Assembly: GCF_020921035.1 (NCBI RefSeq)
Contig: NC_063155.1
Location: forward strand, 7,177,001-7,241,000
Source of the DNA: Rhodamnia argentea
Lineage: Eukaryota > Streptophyta > Magnoliopsida > Myrtales > Myrtaceae
Direction: 5' to 3'
DNA: 64,000 nt
The notes beneath the pieces were generated by a model that had not been told where the DNA came from, made no database searches, and worked only from the letters and a program-made list of their open reading frames with translations. The number at the start of each line of letters is the position of its first letter. Within the stretch, counting starts at the first letter, position 1. Positions 22,151 through 33,949 of the stretch are shown piece after piece. Position numbers and translations under genes: made by a program.

Positions 22151-23294
22151 AGGACTGAAGCGGAGAACTGAAGTGGAGAAAAATCTGAAGTGCAAAAAAG
22201 TGATTCTCAAAAGTGTTCCAAAACACCGGAATCATCTTTTTTTTGCTTCTGAAAAGTGGTTCAAAAGTGTTCCCGGGATCGGAATCAAAATCATTTTTTT
22301 TTTCATTACTAAACATGTTTCTGATCCTTTTTTGTTTTTGGGAACAGAAACAAAGGATCAGAATCACCGCCAAACAGACCCTTATAGGTGGAGGGAGATT
22401 CATGTGCATATAAAGATATATGAATATTGCGGGCAAGCGATACGAGATACTTTAACACCTCCTCACAAGTGCAAATCGAATTAAGAACAGCCGTAGAATT
22501 TGACAAACGAGATACAACACATGCAAAAATAAACTGAAGCTGAGAACTCCACTCTAATGTCATGTTAAAATGTCCAATCCAAATGACAAAAATTTATAGG
22601 TAGAGGAAGTTCGCGTGTATGTGAAGTTATATCTAGCCACCAAACACAGCCTATAGGAGATTCGATTGGCCAGTAACAAGAACTCTTTACCACTCATACA
22701 AGCAATCCACCATGTACAGAAGGAGACATACAATTCCTATTTCGAGAACAAAGAAAAGCATATGGCATGCACGAAGAAGGGCGCAAGAAAAAGTACACTA
22801 GCCACTGAAGGCTTTGGAAGATTTAGATTCAAACAAAAAAGACCAAACTTGCCTTAATTCGCAAACCACAAGGAGGCAAACAAGTCAAAATGGTTCCTAT
22901 AGAGACATGCTTACATGAAGTATAAAAAATTCAACTTCATAAGCCATTGCCCCACAAGCCCAGCAAAGGGGAAGACTTGGAGACAACAAGCACAAGCAGT
23001 CATAGATTACGCAGAGTTGTCTGGAGAAAACCTAATATTACATCAAGTCTTATTCACCCAACAGTTAACAATTTGGGTTCTTTAGGAATAAAACTTCCTT
23101 TTGCCCTTACCGAAAAATATGAACCTGTAAAGAATTCAATCCTCCTTGCTACAAAGTACAAGGTATAGGTGGGTCTCTCTGATGCCGCTATCTACATTTT
23201 TACACATCTTAATACTCAGTCTGACTTCTACAAAGTAATGCCGCCCTCGACTCATGATTAGAAGCCAATTTGTGATCTCCTGGTCCTTTCCCGC

Positions 23295-24644
23295 TCAAGA
23301 TACCGCATCATCAGCAGGTAATTCATAACGACAAACAGGACATGTATTCCTCACGCGCAGCCATGTCACAATACAATTGGCGTGGTATCCATGGCTGCAA
23401 GGCAGCTGCATTGCAATGTCCCCAGCCATAAATTCATCCTTGCAGACCGGACAAAGCCCGTCCTTTCCATCCACATCCTCTTGAGTCAAAGCCAACTTCG
23501 GTAGATTCTGGATCACTGCTTCAGAAGCCGGGGACCCTCCCACCAGAGAACTCTCGTTCTCAGTTAACTGACCAAACATGGTCTCATATTCCGCAGAAAA
23601 TAAGTAATCATCGTCATCAAAGTAAGTTTCCAGCTCATGATCCAATCCTGCTGTTGCTACTAAATTATCTGAATTCAACAAAACCTCCCATTCCAAGTTC
23701 CCAGAACCTCCAACTACTTCAACACTCACATCTTCCCCTTCATCTGCAACAATAGGCATTGAAGATACAGAAATGGATCCATCATCATTGAGAGGATCAC
23801 CAAACAAGCTCAATATCTCTCTATCATCGAAGCAACTCTCGACTTCCTCCCATTCCAAATCGAGATCCTCAACCTCTCCGGCATCCACTTCCAATGGAAG
23901 GGAATCATCCCAACACAAAGGAACACTACAAAAATAGTCATCCTCATCAATCGCGTGATTCAAACTCAATTCATCCTCTGAATCTCTACAAACCCCCAAT
24001 TCATCTTCCAACTCCAAATCAGAATCGAACTTGACATCACGTATACCACTCCAACACTGCTCCATTTCACAAATTGTCATCCCTGCTTCACAGGAATCCA
24101 ACCCAGAAGCCCCAGTCTCCATAAAAATCTCATCTTCACAACAATCCTCGTCTACAAATCTACAATTCTCGTCCCCACCCACGCCAAACCCTAACCCGAT
24201 CCCTAAATCTACATCCACATTATCCATACAAACGTCATCATTCCCATCAATCACCCCGAAATCCAACCTATTTACCTCCTCGGACACCGAATCCGCGTCG
24301 CCGCCCACGAACTGCGGATGCTCGACGAACAGATCCATGCCAGAACTGGCCTCGCCGTCGAGCTCCAGGAGCAGATCGACGGAGTCGGGATCGGAAGCGA
24401 CGTCGCCGTTCAGGGCTCCAATTCGATCAGCGGCGATCGGATCACGGACGGGCAACGTCATGTCGTCATCGGAATCGTAGAGATCGAAGGCGCGGCGGGC
24501 GCGACGGCGCTGGTGGTGGGAGAAGCTGGGGGGAGGGGGGTCGAGCTCGAGGGAGAGTGAACGGCGGAGGCTGCGCCGGTGGTGGAGGCGGCGGCGGCGG
24601 CGATCGAGGTGGCGGAGGCGGGAGATCGTGGCCTCTGCTGACAT
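23295..24644 (-). CDS. RING-H2 E3 ubiquitin-protein ligase
   Basis: A complete intronless 449-residue frame on the minus strand. The C-terminal RING-H2 domain (residues about 398-438) has all eight zinc ligands in C3H2C3 order: CPVC, then CSHGYH, NC and CPVC. The conserved Trp (IVTWL) sits before the last Cys pair. It should recruit an E2 and transfer ubiquitin. The N-terminal 60 residues are Arg-rich with a Pro stretch (RRRRRLHHRRSLRRSLSLE). Residues 60-390 are strongly acidic low-complexity sequence with no transmembrane segment, so it is probably a soluble cytosolic or nuclear ligase of the RING1/CIP8-like plant group; the substrate is unknown. The start is the first ATG of the open frame. 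A TATA box lies about 200 bp upstream. Downstream is the end of the duplicated segment, so there is no operon-like context. Confidence 0.9.
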   Translation of the reverse strand: MSAEATISRLRHLDRRRRRLHHRRSLRRSLSLELDPPPPSFSHHQRRRARRAFDLYDSDDDMTLPVRDPIAADRIGALNGDVASDPDSVDLLLELDGEASSGMDLFVEHPQFVGGDADSVSEEVNRLDFGVIDGNDDVCMDNVDVDLGIGLGFGVGGDENCRFVDEDCCEDEIFMETGASGLDSCEAGMTICEMEQCWSGIRDVKFDSDLELEDELGVCRDSEDELSLNHAIDEDDYFCSVPLCWDDSLPLEVDAGEVEDLDLEWEEVESCFDDREILSLFGDPLNDDGSISVSSMPIVADEGEDVSVEVVGGSGNLEWEVLLNSDNLVATAGLDHELETYFDDDDYLFSAEYETMFGQLTENESSLVGGSPASEAVIQNLPKLALTQEDVDGKDGLCPVCKDEFMAGDIAMQLPCSHGYHANCIVTWLRVRNTCPVCRYELPADDAVS

Positions 24645-24840
24645 AATTCCTTTGCGCTTCGAGGTTTTCGGGTCGGGGAAAGAAAGAGTGGATGGAGGGT
24701 TGGGAGGTGACGTGGAGATCTTTGGAATTCGAAGGTTGTTAGGTGATTCTTCTTCTCTCCTTTTTTTCTTTTTTGCTTTTTTTTTTTGGTCAAACTCTCT
24801 TTTTCTTTGACTTTATTATTAAAAAAAAAACACAAAACCA

Positions 24841-24848
24841 TTTATATA
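24841..24848 (-). promoter_or_regulatory. TATA box of the RING-H2 gene
   Basis: On the minus strand the sequence reads GGTATATAAATGG, about 200 bp before the start codon. This is a good plant TATA context in an A/T-rich leader. Confidence 0.5.
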
Positions 24849-25414
24849 CCAAGGATCATAGTAGGAAGGAAATTGACATGACACCAAGCAATTCATGATA
24901 AATGTGATAGTAGTAACTATAATTATAGTGTACAAAATTACCCAATCATAGTAGAGGATAATGTTCAAATAGGCTCGAAATTATCGGCGCTTTCAATCCT
25001 TTGACTATTTTTTTTCTCTGGTCGATGACCATTAAATCATGGATGATTATTAGGTTCATTGTCGGTGTTAAAAAAAAAAAAATTCAACGCATACATTGTT
25101 AGATGGATAACGTCAAATAATTGTGCAAGTGAATTCATCCATGTGATGCTAATCTCCACGATGAATATGTTAGAAAAAAAATCTTTTATGCTGATAGTGG
25201 ACCGATAAAAATCCTTACATTATTGCATTGGAGAAATCGGCATTTCCACTTTCCAAGTCACAAATAGCTCTGTCAAAAGAAAATCCAAAGACAATGCCGA
25301 TAGGAGTTCGATCGGGGCTTGGGTGGATTCAAATTCATCGAGCGGTGTCTAGATGTCATATGCACATGATTGATCCTAATCAATATGAATCGTAAGGTAT
25401 TATATTAGCTCTTA

Positions 25415-25640
25415 AGGTCCGTTTCTTTTTCAGAAAAAAGAATGATTCGAAAAATAATTTCTCAAAAAAAAATGATTGGTTAAATCTCTTGAAAAAAAAA
25501 ATCAGATAAAAATGTTTGCATCATCGACGATATTTCAAGTCTAAAAGGTTTCATGGATGATAAAAATATTTTTCGTTCGTTCATTTTTATAAATGATATA
25601 AGCAATTATTTTTCCTGAAAAAATATTTTTTAAATTATGA
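25415..25640. mobile_element. Small MITE-like element related to the 26.8-kb one
   Basis: It begins TTAAGGTCCGTTTCTTTTTCAG and includes GATATAAGCAATTATTTTTC and AAAATATTTTTTAAA, blocks shared in order with 26777-26992. The right terminus is degraded. Confidence 0.4.
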
Positions 25641-26776
25641 ATTTTCCAACATAAGTATTGCGTCGAGCGCATCTCAGTCCTTAGGAACATGGGGAGAGAG
25701 CTCTAGCCTCTAGTGGTCTTTAGCCGTTAATAGTAACGGGCCCCTTCCATTCAAAGATTTGGTAATATCTTTGGCAAAAGGAATTGGTGATTTCGAATTA
25801 AGAGTAGCCAAGTAATCCCTTCAACATTGTCGGATGCCGAAAGAATAGTTTTTACGATCCCGTTTGTTCCCTTTGAATAAGGTGATCACGACTTAGGAAC
25901 CGACAACAATCGTATTAGAGAATTCAAGCATAATCGAGTGCCCATAACGTGCCGGATAAATGCTGATCCGATTCGACGAGTGGCATTTATCGAATTTGAT
26001 TAAAGATCAAAACACACCAGATATGTCGGGCTCTAGTCAAGCCTTTGTTAGTACAGATAGATTAGGCCCCGAGGCCTAACAACCTAATTCAACCTGCTAA
26101 TCTTAATTAACTCGAAAGCCCCCTAAATGGGTTTTTTTATCGCATGACTAAGCTCGGGCCTGATTTGTAGGCCCAACCAAACCTGACCATCAGGCAGGGC
26201 AGCAATTTTTCAGATGGGCTTGGTTCGATCATACTGAATACGGTAAGAATTTATATTGTAACTCATGAAATATTAACAATGTACGATGCCGAGAGAATCA
26301 ATCATCTGCATCCAAATAGGAAAAATTTGCTATTTGAAATGCAGATCTAATGAGTTTTAACAAGTGGGCGTTCCCTAATATATCTCGACTTAAATAGACT
26401 AATGACAAGGTTTCGACCCGAGCACTTGTTAAGCGCACAACAACGTTTAAGAACTCCATATATCTAAAACATAGTGATGGGTTACATAGTAGTATTGATT
26501 TCATATTCCCAGACCCAAAACAACACTGAACATGCGAATTTAGGTTCTTGCATTTCCAAAGTACTATTTGAATGAGTGTCGGGACAACACTCGTGAACAT
26601 TTTCCTCGTTGAAAAATGTTAGAACATCTCGAGGAGAGACTAATGTGTGTACATACAATTAAACACCAATGCACTTATAATTAAATTCGTCGAATCAATA
26701 ATGCTTTCAACGGAAGCAAAATTGTTTTACTTGGGCCCGAGAGCCCCTATTGAAAGAACAATCAACTCGTGCTTTA

Positions 26777-26992
26777 GGGTGCATTTGTTTTGAGAAAAAA
26801 CAAATGATTTGAAAATCATTTAAAAGAGGAAAAAAAAATTGCTTGAATCGTTTACGACAAATGAATGGACAAAAAACATTTCCATCAATAATAAAAACAT
26901 TTTTTAGCAACTAATTATTTCAAGCGATATAAGCAATCACTTTTAGTAAAATATTTTTCAAAAACGTTCACTTCTCGCGAAACAAAAGCACC
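26777..26992. mobile_element. MITE, Harbinger-like TIRs
   Basis: The 216-bp element starts GGGTGCATTTGTTTTGAGAA and ends CTTCTCGCGAAACAAAAGCACC, an imperfect inverted match. TTA precedes the left end, but the right flank reads AAA, so the target duplication is not intact. It is non-coding. Confidence 0.55.
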
Positions 26993-27989
26993 AAATTCAA
27001 TGAAGCCACCCCCTTTGTAGACCAAAAGTTTTAGTACTTCCAACAAAGAGTTTGCACATCGTAGCTTTTTGAATGCAAGCCTGAGTAAAAAAAAAAAACA
27101 CAGATCATGAATAGATCTCGACAAAATCAACCCACAATCTCAACTTATCAAAAAGTGCACCGACTTTGCCAAAAGCAAGCTCCCTTGTGCACGTACAAGA
27201 GACACATTGCATGCCAAGAGCTGTCTCAAATTCCTTGATCACATCCAAAAAAAAACAAGAAAAAAGAAAGAAAATTCATTTAAAAACCTACAAAAAAAAA
27301 AACACAAACCTTTCATGGGAAAATGATCATGCGACCCTTGTCTCAACAAAATCATGTGGCCATGTCCTGTAAAGGGAAGGCCAAACTTCTCCTCCCCTTT
27401 TTGAAACCCCCCCAAGCTTTGAATGCCGATCGAAAGCTCCCTAACCAAAGCCACTTTCCAACTAAAATATGTTATTTACAGAGGAATGGAAGTGGCAACA
27501 ATCTTATGATCCACACATCTTTAGGATCTCCATAACTCGAACCCATCTCCTTCCGTACATGTCGGGAGGGTACAAAAGCTTTTCTCTACACCCAAAAATT
27601 CAAAGAACCCTAAGATGGCCTTGGAGCTCAAAAAAAAAAAAAAACACATGGTTGATTCACCGTCTTTATTGCGAAGATTGTAATCGATATGCTCGAATCC
27701 ACGTCCATATACACGCGGCTAGTCGATCCGGATGTAACCCTGCCTCTCGAAACTAACGTGCTGGGGTTAGAAGATAGGAAAACTCGACCTCGTAATATTG
27801 TGCACGCTCGTTCTTGCTGCTGCCTATTGTTGTATTTTGTGCATGCGGCATACTTTGCAATTGGTAGAACAAAATGGACTGAACCAACTAATGGACAATG
27901 CGTTGAGAATTACCTCGCCGAATCCGGCAGGGTATCTTCAATTTTTGGAGAGCCTCTAGCCAATCTCCGACGTCTGACAACTGGTCAAA

Positions 27990-28275
27990 GAAAGAAGGGA
28001 AGGAAAAAAAAAATAAAGAAAAGAAAAATAAAGGAATAATAAAAAGTAACAAATCCAAGAAATTATTAGAAATTATTAAAACTTATCCACGTCAGGACAA
28101 GTTGTATCGCGTAATATGATCGACATTCACGTCGGTGATTTTCAGTCAAAATTGGTTGGATAGACTTAATTGGCATAAATACAAAAGGTTTAGGACTCAA
28201 TTAGCCATAAAAAAAAAATTAGGACTGAATTGACATAATTGCAATAAATTTATTACTAATATCTCTTAAAGTCTC
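27990..28275. repeat. Right half of a foldback element
   Basis: An A-rich core is followed by the ATTCACGTCGGTGATTTTCAGTC / AAAATTGGTTGGATAGACTTAATTGGC / AAAGGTTTAGGACTCAATT pattern, which matches the right half of the element at 36.9-37.6 kb. The left arm is missing. Confidence 0.55.
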
Positions 28276-31200
28276 TTGAATGTTATTGTGGGAACATGCC
28301 CAGATCGCTGTCCCTCTTCACGTGATTCGAACATTCAATTTCCACGCAAGCACAGCCAAGAGAATTTTCACACGTTGAAGTCAAAACTTTCGGTCCAAGT
28401 CAAAGACATGAACTTCACGGACCGACCCGGAAAGCTTTTTTCTTTTTCCCCTTCTCAATGCCGGTGAAAACCGAGAAAGCTTTACATAACATTAAACATG
28501 GCAAGAAATCCACAACATGAGATCAAATCAGTCACTCAGAAAAAAGTCAAAAAAAAAAAAAAAAACCCTTTGCAAACATAATAGTCTTTGGTGGGCCGTG
28601 AAAATAAGACTTTGATATAATTTTTAGATAAATGTGAAAATAACAGTATGTTGTGAGTTATAAATTCTTAAAAGAGTGGATTCACAATAATTTTTAATTG
28701 ATTATCTTTTTTAATTTTTTGTGGCCAAAGTCGGACCGTTAGCATAACAGTCATCCAAAAACTATTACTTAATCAATTATCGTGAGAATAAGCGTATGTT
28801 GTGAGCCACACGATTACTTAAACATTGTTACCTAATCAATTCTCAAGGGAAGATCGGGACCCTGCCCGGATCTGATCGGACGGACGATTAGGGCTTTCTC
28901 GAGGTCGTAGTATTTCCAAGCGTCTGCACACTCGATTGTCTAGTTTTGGAAGTAGTTTGTGGTGATTTAAATGGTAAACTTTAGTCTTGACTACAGCTCC
29001 AATGAGTATGTCAAACGGCCCCTAGAAAAACGTTTTGCTCTCGCATATATCTTTCTTTTTCCACATAACAGCAGTCAATGGGGAGCTAGCTAACTTAGCA
29101 AGTCGCCGACGAGAAAGTGCTTGGACGTTGCGTTCAGATTTGAGAATATTTGTTTGCAAATGCGTATATAGACAAAAGGGTCAAGCTTCATTATATTATA
29201 ATTTCATTATATTTTATCATAGAATATTGTATTCCTCTATAGAAAAAAAAAAGAAAAAAAAATAGAGACAAACGAAGAACAAAAACAAGGGGCAGAGTTC
29301 ATACAACCTTTGCATGTGCAATGGCCGACGACTACGCTTTGCACGGCTCGTTTTCCGACATTGAAAGCGACTTAGGTTGTAAACTAAGATATGTCTTTGC
29401 TCATAAATTAAAATAAAGCGAGAGGTTAACGTTGGAGAGCACGCCCTTGTGTTCTATACTTCGTGAAACCCTAGCCCTTTAATCTATTCGTTAATAACTG
29501 TTTATTGTTTGTTAATCACCAAAAGGGCTGGCGGATTCAAGGTGGTAAGATCGCTTTTTCCATGTTCCCCACCAATTCCAATGCTGCCTCTAGGGAACCA
29601 CGTCGCCCCAATCACCAAGTGTGTCTCTTCGAATTTAATTACACGAGAAAATAATAATAAAATGCGACACAAGAATATTATGTGTTTTACTCTGCATAAT
29701 GTGATGATTGCAAATATATATACTGACAGGATTTATCGCCACTTTAGCTACTTTAGCCGGCTCGGTCGGTTACTCGAGATTCCCGATCATTCCATTTCCT
29801 AATGTTAACAACATAGAGCATTCAAATACTAGGCTTGTTTGCGGCATCTTAAAGTCGTGTATTGTAGGTTGTCCAAACCTGCCCGGAGCGAGCCTTCCAT
29901 AGAAGCAAGTGAAGTTGGTGAGCTGTATGATGGGCAACTATCTCCTGCGATTCGAAGCATGAAAGTGGTCAAATCACTTAGAGCCGGGAGAGAGAAGAGT
30001 AGCTAAGTAAAATGTTATAACCGCAAACTTCCGATTTGATTGGAAACTCATGATCATTCCTCGCATTGCTACTTAAGGATCCAGACCACCTAGTCATGAA
30101 GGTCGAGTCAGGCTAGAAAAGATATAAATATAGTCATTCAACAAAGAACATTTAATTATAAGGAAGACTATTTTTCAGATAACATCACACTTTTTTTCTG
30201 GAATTACTCATGTTGACGAACATGCATCAACTCAAGTGTCGTATGAGAAATTAACCTTCAATAAATAATCTAAGATCCTATGCTGCTTCCATTTTCTATT
30301 GTTACAATACCAAACCAAAAAGTTTAAAAATTATTAGATGGATGGAGACTTTATGTCTATAAGACAAATTGACACTACAAATACAAATAATGTTGGATGC
30401 TTTAACACCAAATATCTTGACCATTCATGTTTGCGACAACTCGAGTCTCTGTATGTATGCACATTGTCTTCACAAACTTTACCTAATGATACGATACTTA
30501 TTGCTGATCATTTATCTTTCTCGGAGAATGGAAGTGTTCGGAATCCATTGCGTGATGCTTTCGTCTCATCCCTAACCACGCGATTTGAGTATTTTCTGCA
30601 AATTTTCCCGAGGCAAAAATATCGTGGCCTAACTTGTGCATGGCGTTCTAACCCTACTAGTCAAAATCTTTGTGGCTTCTCCAAAGGTAAATCACTGATT
30701 GCAGTCAAAACTAGGCCAAATTCTCAACCAAAACGCTTTCAAACAGCAAAGTCAAATTTGTCATGAAGCTAAACCCTCTCTTCAAACTTTAAACAATTCA
30801 CTTGCCAAACACAAAACATTATAAATTTCGAAATAATCAAATGAATGAGCTAACAGCCAGCATAACCTCCACTACTATGAGGATGTGTGCCCAAAGGGCA
30901 GCATTGGCCATTGTGAATCTCTCTTGTCCAACCTAAAAACCTCTTTCTTATACACTGTCATGGCATCGATAAACGTGGGTGAAGCTTGAAGTTCTAGACC
31001 AAAAAGTATATGCATGGAAACATGAATCTTTTGTTTAATGAGCCCACTTGCTAATCAACTGCATAAAAAAAGAGTTTAAAAGTTCCGGACCCACTGTTTT
31101 TTTTTTTTTTTTGGCGTATTATGCACAAATCAATACCTTCAAAATCAAATCATTATTATAATATTAATAATATGATTTGACATTCAATTGATAATTACCG

Positions 31201-31982
31201 AAATTTAATTTTATTAACGCTATATTATGCATATTAATTACGTGATAACCGCATCACCCAATAACCGTCTTGATGAGAGAGGTTATCTGAAGAGGTTCAA
31301 ATGACGGTATTTAAATAAAGGCCATTTAAGTCAAAATGCTTCTGACAATCGGTTTTTCTTCAGAACATACATACAGAACGTCCGTCATTATCAAATATGT
31401 ACACTATCGCTCGGTGAGAGCAATCGGCTAGAAGCACCCTTTTGCCGATCGTTCAACATTTTGCGCATCCGTATTCGTCCGACTTCATCAATAGCTACAT
31501 GTATGTATCGTTTCCTTCACATTTCCACATTCGTTCTCGATTTTGCACGAGTCTTGTTCGTGAGACAGTGAATCGGGATCGTTAGTTTCCCTAATTTTAG
31601 TATTACAATTATAACACTCGTTAGCGAATGATATCTATCATCGAAAATTGAACATGAAAAAGAAAATTGGGGTTTGGACATATCAAGAAAGAGAAAGCTT
31701 TCCACGTTGCATGCATGGCGGCAGACAGGCGCTGAACACCGTATCTTCAATTCCACGCGATCACATGCTGAAAGCCCTCTTAATATTCTGAAGCCTACCC
31801 AACCCAAAAAACAAAACCGCTTTCCAAACTTTTCAACTCAAAGACTCTCTGAAAACCCTAGCTTGCTCTTTTGAGTTCTTCTAAGTAGTGCCGGGCATTG
31901 ATCAATTTTAATACTAAGTATAACAAACTACAAGGAAAAATGTAGCTTTGGGACACTAGCCTTTGACCGAGGTCTTAGACTC

Positions 31983-31989
31983 TATAAAG
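31983..31989 (+). promoter_or_regulatory. TATA box of the RGF/GOLVEN locus
   Basis: TATAAAG lies 113 bp before the ATG of the signal-peptide exon, in a CTCTATAAAGACC context. It would give a leader of roughly 80-90 nt. Confidence 0.55.
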
Positions 31990-32101
31990 ACCATTGTCTG
32001 CTTCCACATGTTCCCCTCTCTTTCGTTGTTCAAAACAAGAAGACATACTCTGAAGAAGCCAAAGGAAGGAAAAAAAAAAGGGAGGGAGAAAGGGATCAAA
32101 A

Positions 32102-32847
32102 ATGGTGTCCATAAGGATCACTAGCTTTCTGCTCACGCTTCTGCTCTTTTCGCTGGAACAATGGAGCTCCTATGCACGAACTGGCGAGGGTAAGCAGAAT
32201 ATGCTTCGTAAGTTTTACGAATTTGTGTGTCGTATCGCGGTGCATGCCTCGCTGAATCTTGAAACTCTTTCGCAGCCATGGACGAAAAGTCGGTTCTCGA
32301 CAAAGATGGAGTGGAGGTGTTCATAGCTGGAGGCTCCTCATCAGAAGTTGAGAAGGTAGAAGAAATTACGTTCCATCTGAACAATTGTCGAGTGCGCACA
32401 TCACCGTCGTCGATAAAGATGGTACTCAACAATTGTCGGAGTGTTCGACCAGTTATTTATTTTGCTGGTGCTCGTATTTTGCAGGCTCCGCATGGTGGCA
32501 TTCCTCCTACTGCTGAAGTAGCGAGAGACGTAGATGGGGCAATCGAGGAAAGGAAGTTGAAGTTGAGAAAGTTCTCAGGACGAAGCATGGCGAAAGAAGC
32601 GACTTTGAGTGTGCAAATGAGTTCAAAGAGTGCATCATCGAGTTCAACATCATCTTCATCAACAGGTGCCAAGAATTATTTTGGAAAAAGTAGCCTACGT
32701 AGAGGGAAAAGGATGTCGGACGTAGACTACGAGTCGTCGAGAATTAGAAGCCCCCGTCGTCGTTCCGTCAAAGCCAAAACGGGCGGTTTTGTAGCTTTCA
32801 ATGCCGATTATCATGTGCCGAAACCACACCCTCCTAGGAACAACTAA
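32102..32847 (+). CDS. RGF/GOLVEN (CLEL) secreted peptide precursor
   Basis: Exon 1 (32102-32189) encodes a signal peptide, MVSIRITSFLLTLLLFSLEQ, ending ARTGE. An 86-nt intron (32190-32275, GTAAGC...TTTCGCAG) joins in phase to exon 2 (32276-32847), giving 219 residues. The C-terminus is DYHVPKPHPPRNN followed directly by the stop. Asp-Tyr, a proline pair and terminal Asn fit the 13-residue RGF/GLV/CLEL peptides, whose Tyr is sulfated and whose Pro may be hydroxylated. Mature family peptides are secreted and bind RGFR/RGI receptor kinases to control root meristem activity and gravitropism. Upstream basic sites (RSPRRRS, SSLRRGKR) could serve protease processing. A 63-nt in-phase stretch, 32422-32484, has GT...TTTTGCAG ends and might be an extra short intron, leaving 198 residues. 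The precursor is longer than most of the family (about 80-150). Confidence 0.82.
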
Positions 32848-33287
32848 TGACTGATTGCATCCATTGAGAGCCACACAAAGGAAAAAAAAGGCTCTTTCTT
32901 TTTTGCCCTTTCCTTTCTTTTCCTTTGTTTTCTATCCCTTTCTTTGAAATTTTGTCAAGCTATATGCAAGTGCGGAATATCATACCTGTATGTATCCAAA
33001 CTACAGAAATTTTAATGATATGAGAGGAAAAATTTTGTTCGGCGCTTCTGTTTTTGCAGAGCTCCTTCCCCGTTCTACCTTATCTTTCTTGTTCTTCATT
33101 TTCCCCTTCTATTCTCAAGTTAATTGATGTGCCTTTACTTTGCATAAGCGCATAACGACAGAATAACCCGCGAATATCGAAGATTTGTTTGAGTTTGTTA
33201 CAATGCGACACCAAAAGATGGATCAAAGTAGTTGGAAAAACGGTTTTGTTATGCGTTTGATCGTACCGATTGTTTGAATTGTTGCAG

Positions 33288-33949
33288 GAAAGGATCAAAA
33301 TGCTCCAGAGTTGCCTCAACCAAGCTCGCTCGAGTACATGGAAGATCAGGTTCCTCTCTCTCTCTCTCTTTCTATGTATGGGTACTCCGTGGTATATCGG
33401 ACAGTCTGAATCATGGTACTCCCTGCAACTCACCAGATCTGACGGCTCAGATTACTCACGCCACGACGATAATAAATCCCATGAAAGAAAGTTGATACTT
33501 ATACTATCTAGGAAAATGCTTCCCTGACATTTACCTGACATACTGTTAAGACCAATACAATATCAACCATAGATCCAACACAATGTCTTCATTTCTTGCA
33601 GCACATTTTAACTCCGCCTTCTGATCCTTTTAACTCATATTGGCCATAGAATGAAGGAGGCAAGGGAGGAACAACAAGGCCCATCAGAGCCTCCATCTCA
33701 AGGAAGATGATGGCGTATTCACCGGATTCGAGGTCTGTTCATCGTGACACAACGAGAAGCTCGAAATTCCCACCATCCCAAGAACCTTATCACGAGGGCA
33801 GCCTCCAGAATCTCGATGCCCAAAAGGAAGTCACGGAGTCTGCTCGCGAAATCATGGCCCTCACCGACAGAGACTACCACCAAGGGGCCGGCCGACACCC
33901 TCCTCCGATCAACAACGGACAACCCTTGTCTGGGCAGCACAAGCCCTAG
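33288..33949 (+). CDS. Second RGF/GOLVEN-type peptide cassette (two exons)
   Basis: Exon a (33288-33349) follows a TTGTTGCAG acceptor and encodes KDQNAPELPQPSSLEYMEDQ. Exon b (33650-33949) follows GGCCATAG. It ends with DYHQGAGRHPPPINN and a short tail, GQPLSGQHKP. DY...HPP..NN is again the RGF/GLV pattern, and a short C-terminal extension after the Asn is found in some family members. No signal-peptide exon with a fitting phase was found between 32848 and 33287. Exon a needs one base from the previous exon, which is exactly what the upstream signal-peptide exon (ending 32189) supplies. Joining them gives a 149-residue open precursor. It is therefore either an alternative 3' part of the same gene or a neighbouring paralogue that lost its first exon. 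The splice donor of exon a (CAG|GTTCCT) is weak. Confidence 0.65.

Larger units (their letters stand above)
16196..22381. mobile_element. PIF/Harbinger DNA transposon, 6.2 kb, TTA target duplication
   Basis: The left end GGGCCTGTTTGGCG (16196) is mirrored by the right end CGCCAAACAGACCC (to 22381). Matching continues inward through TGATTCTG. Both sides carry TTA (16193-16195 and 22382-22384), the classical PIF/Harbinger target site. Inside are a DDE_Tnp4-type transposase and a Myb/SANT-like ORF, both on the minus strand, which is the standard two-gene set. Both carry nonsense or frameshift lesions. The 20.6-22.1 kb interior is long and unexplained. The element interrupts a sequence whose uninterrupted paralogue exists at about 10.81 kb. 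Confidence 0.93.
15425..22945. repeat. Duplicated segment, copy 2 (split by the Harbinger element)
   Basis: 15425-16195 matches 9900-10810, and 22385-22945 matches 10815-11405. The 6.2 kb between them is the transposon. The order and orientation of landmarks are kept, so this is a local direct duplication about 5.5 kb apart that predates the insertion. Confidence 0.8.
24860..31975. other. Long intergenic stretch with MITE remnants, no gene seen
   Basis: No frame shows a domain; the longest plausible one (30338-30766) is unrecognised. Recognisable contents are two small TIR elements (25.4 and 26.8 kb) and a truncated foldback element (28 kb). Several homopolymer tracts and a telomere-unrelated AT-rich background fill the rest. 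Confidence 0.4.

Noticed and set aside
30338..30766. 142-residue frame
   Set aside because: Nothing recognisable; surrounded by AT-rich repeat-like DNA. Kept as non-coding.
33020..33127. Hydrophobic 35-residue frame considered as a signal-peptide exon for the second RGF cassette
   Set aside because: It ends in a stop and its only usable GT gives the wrong splice phase for 33288.
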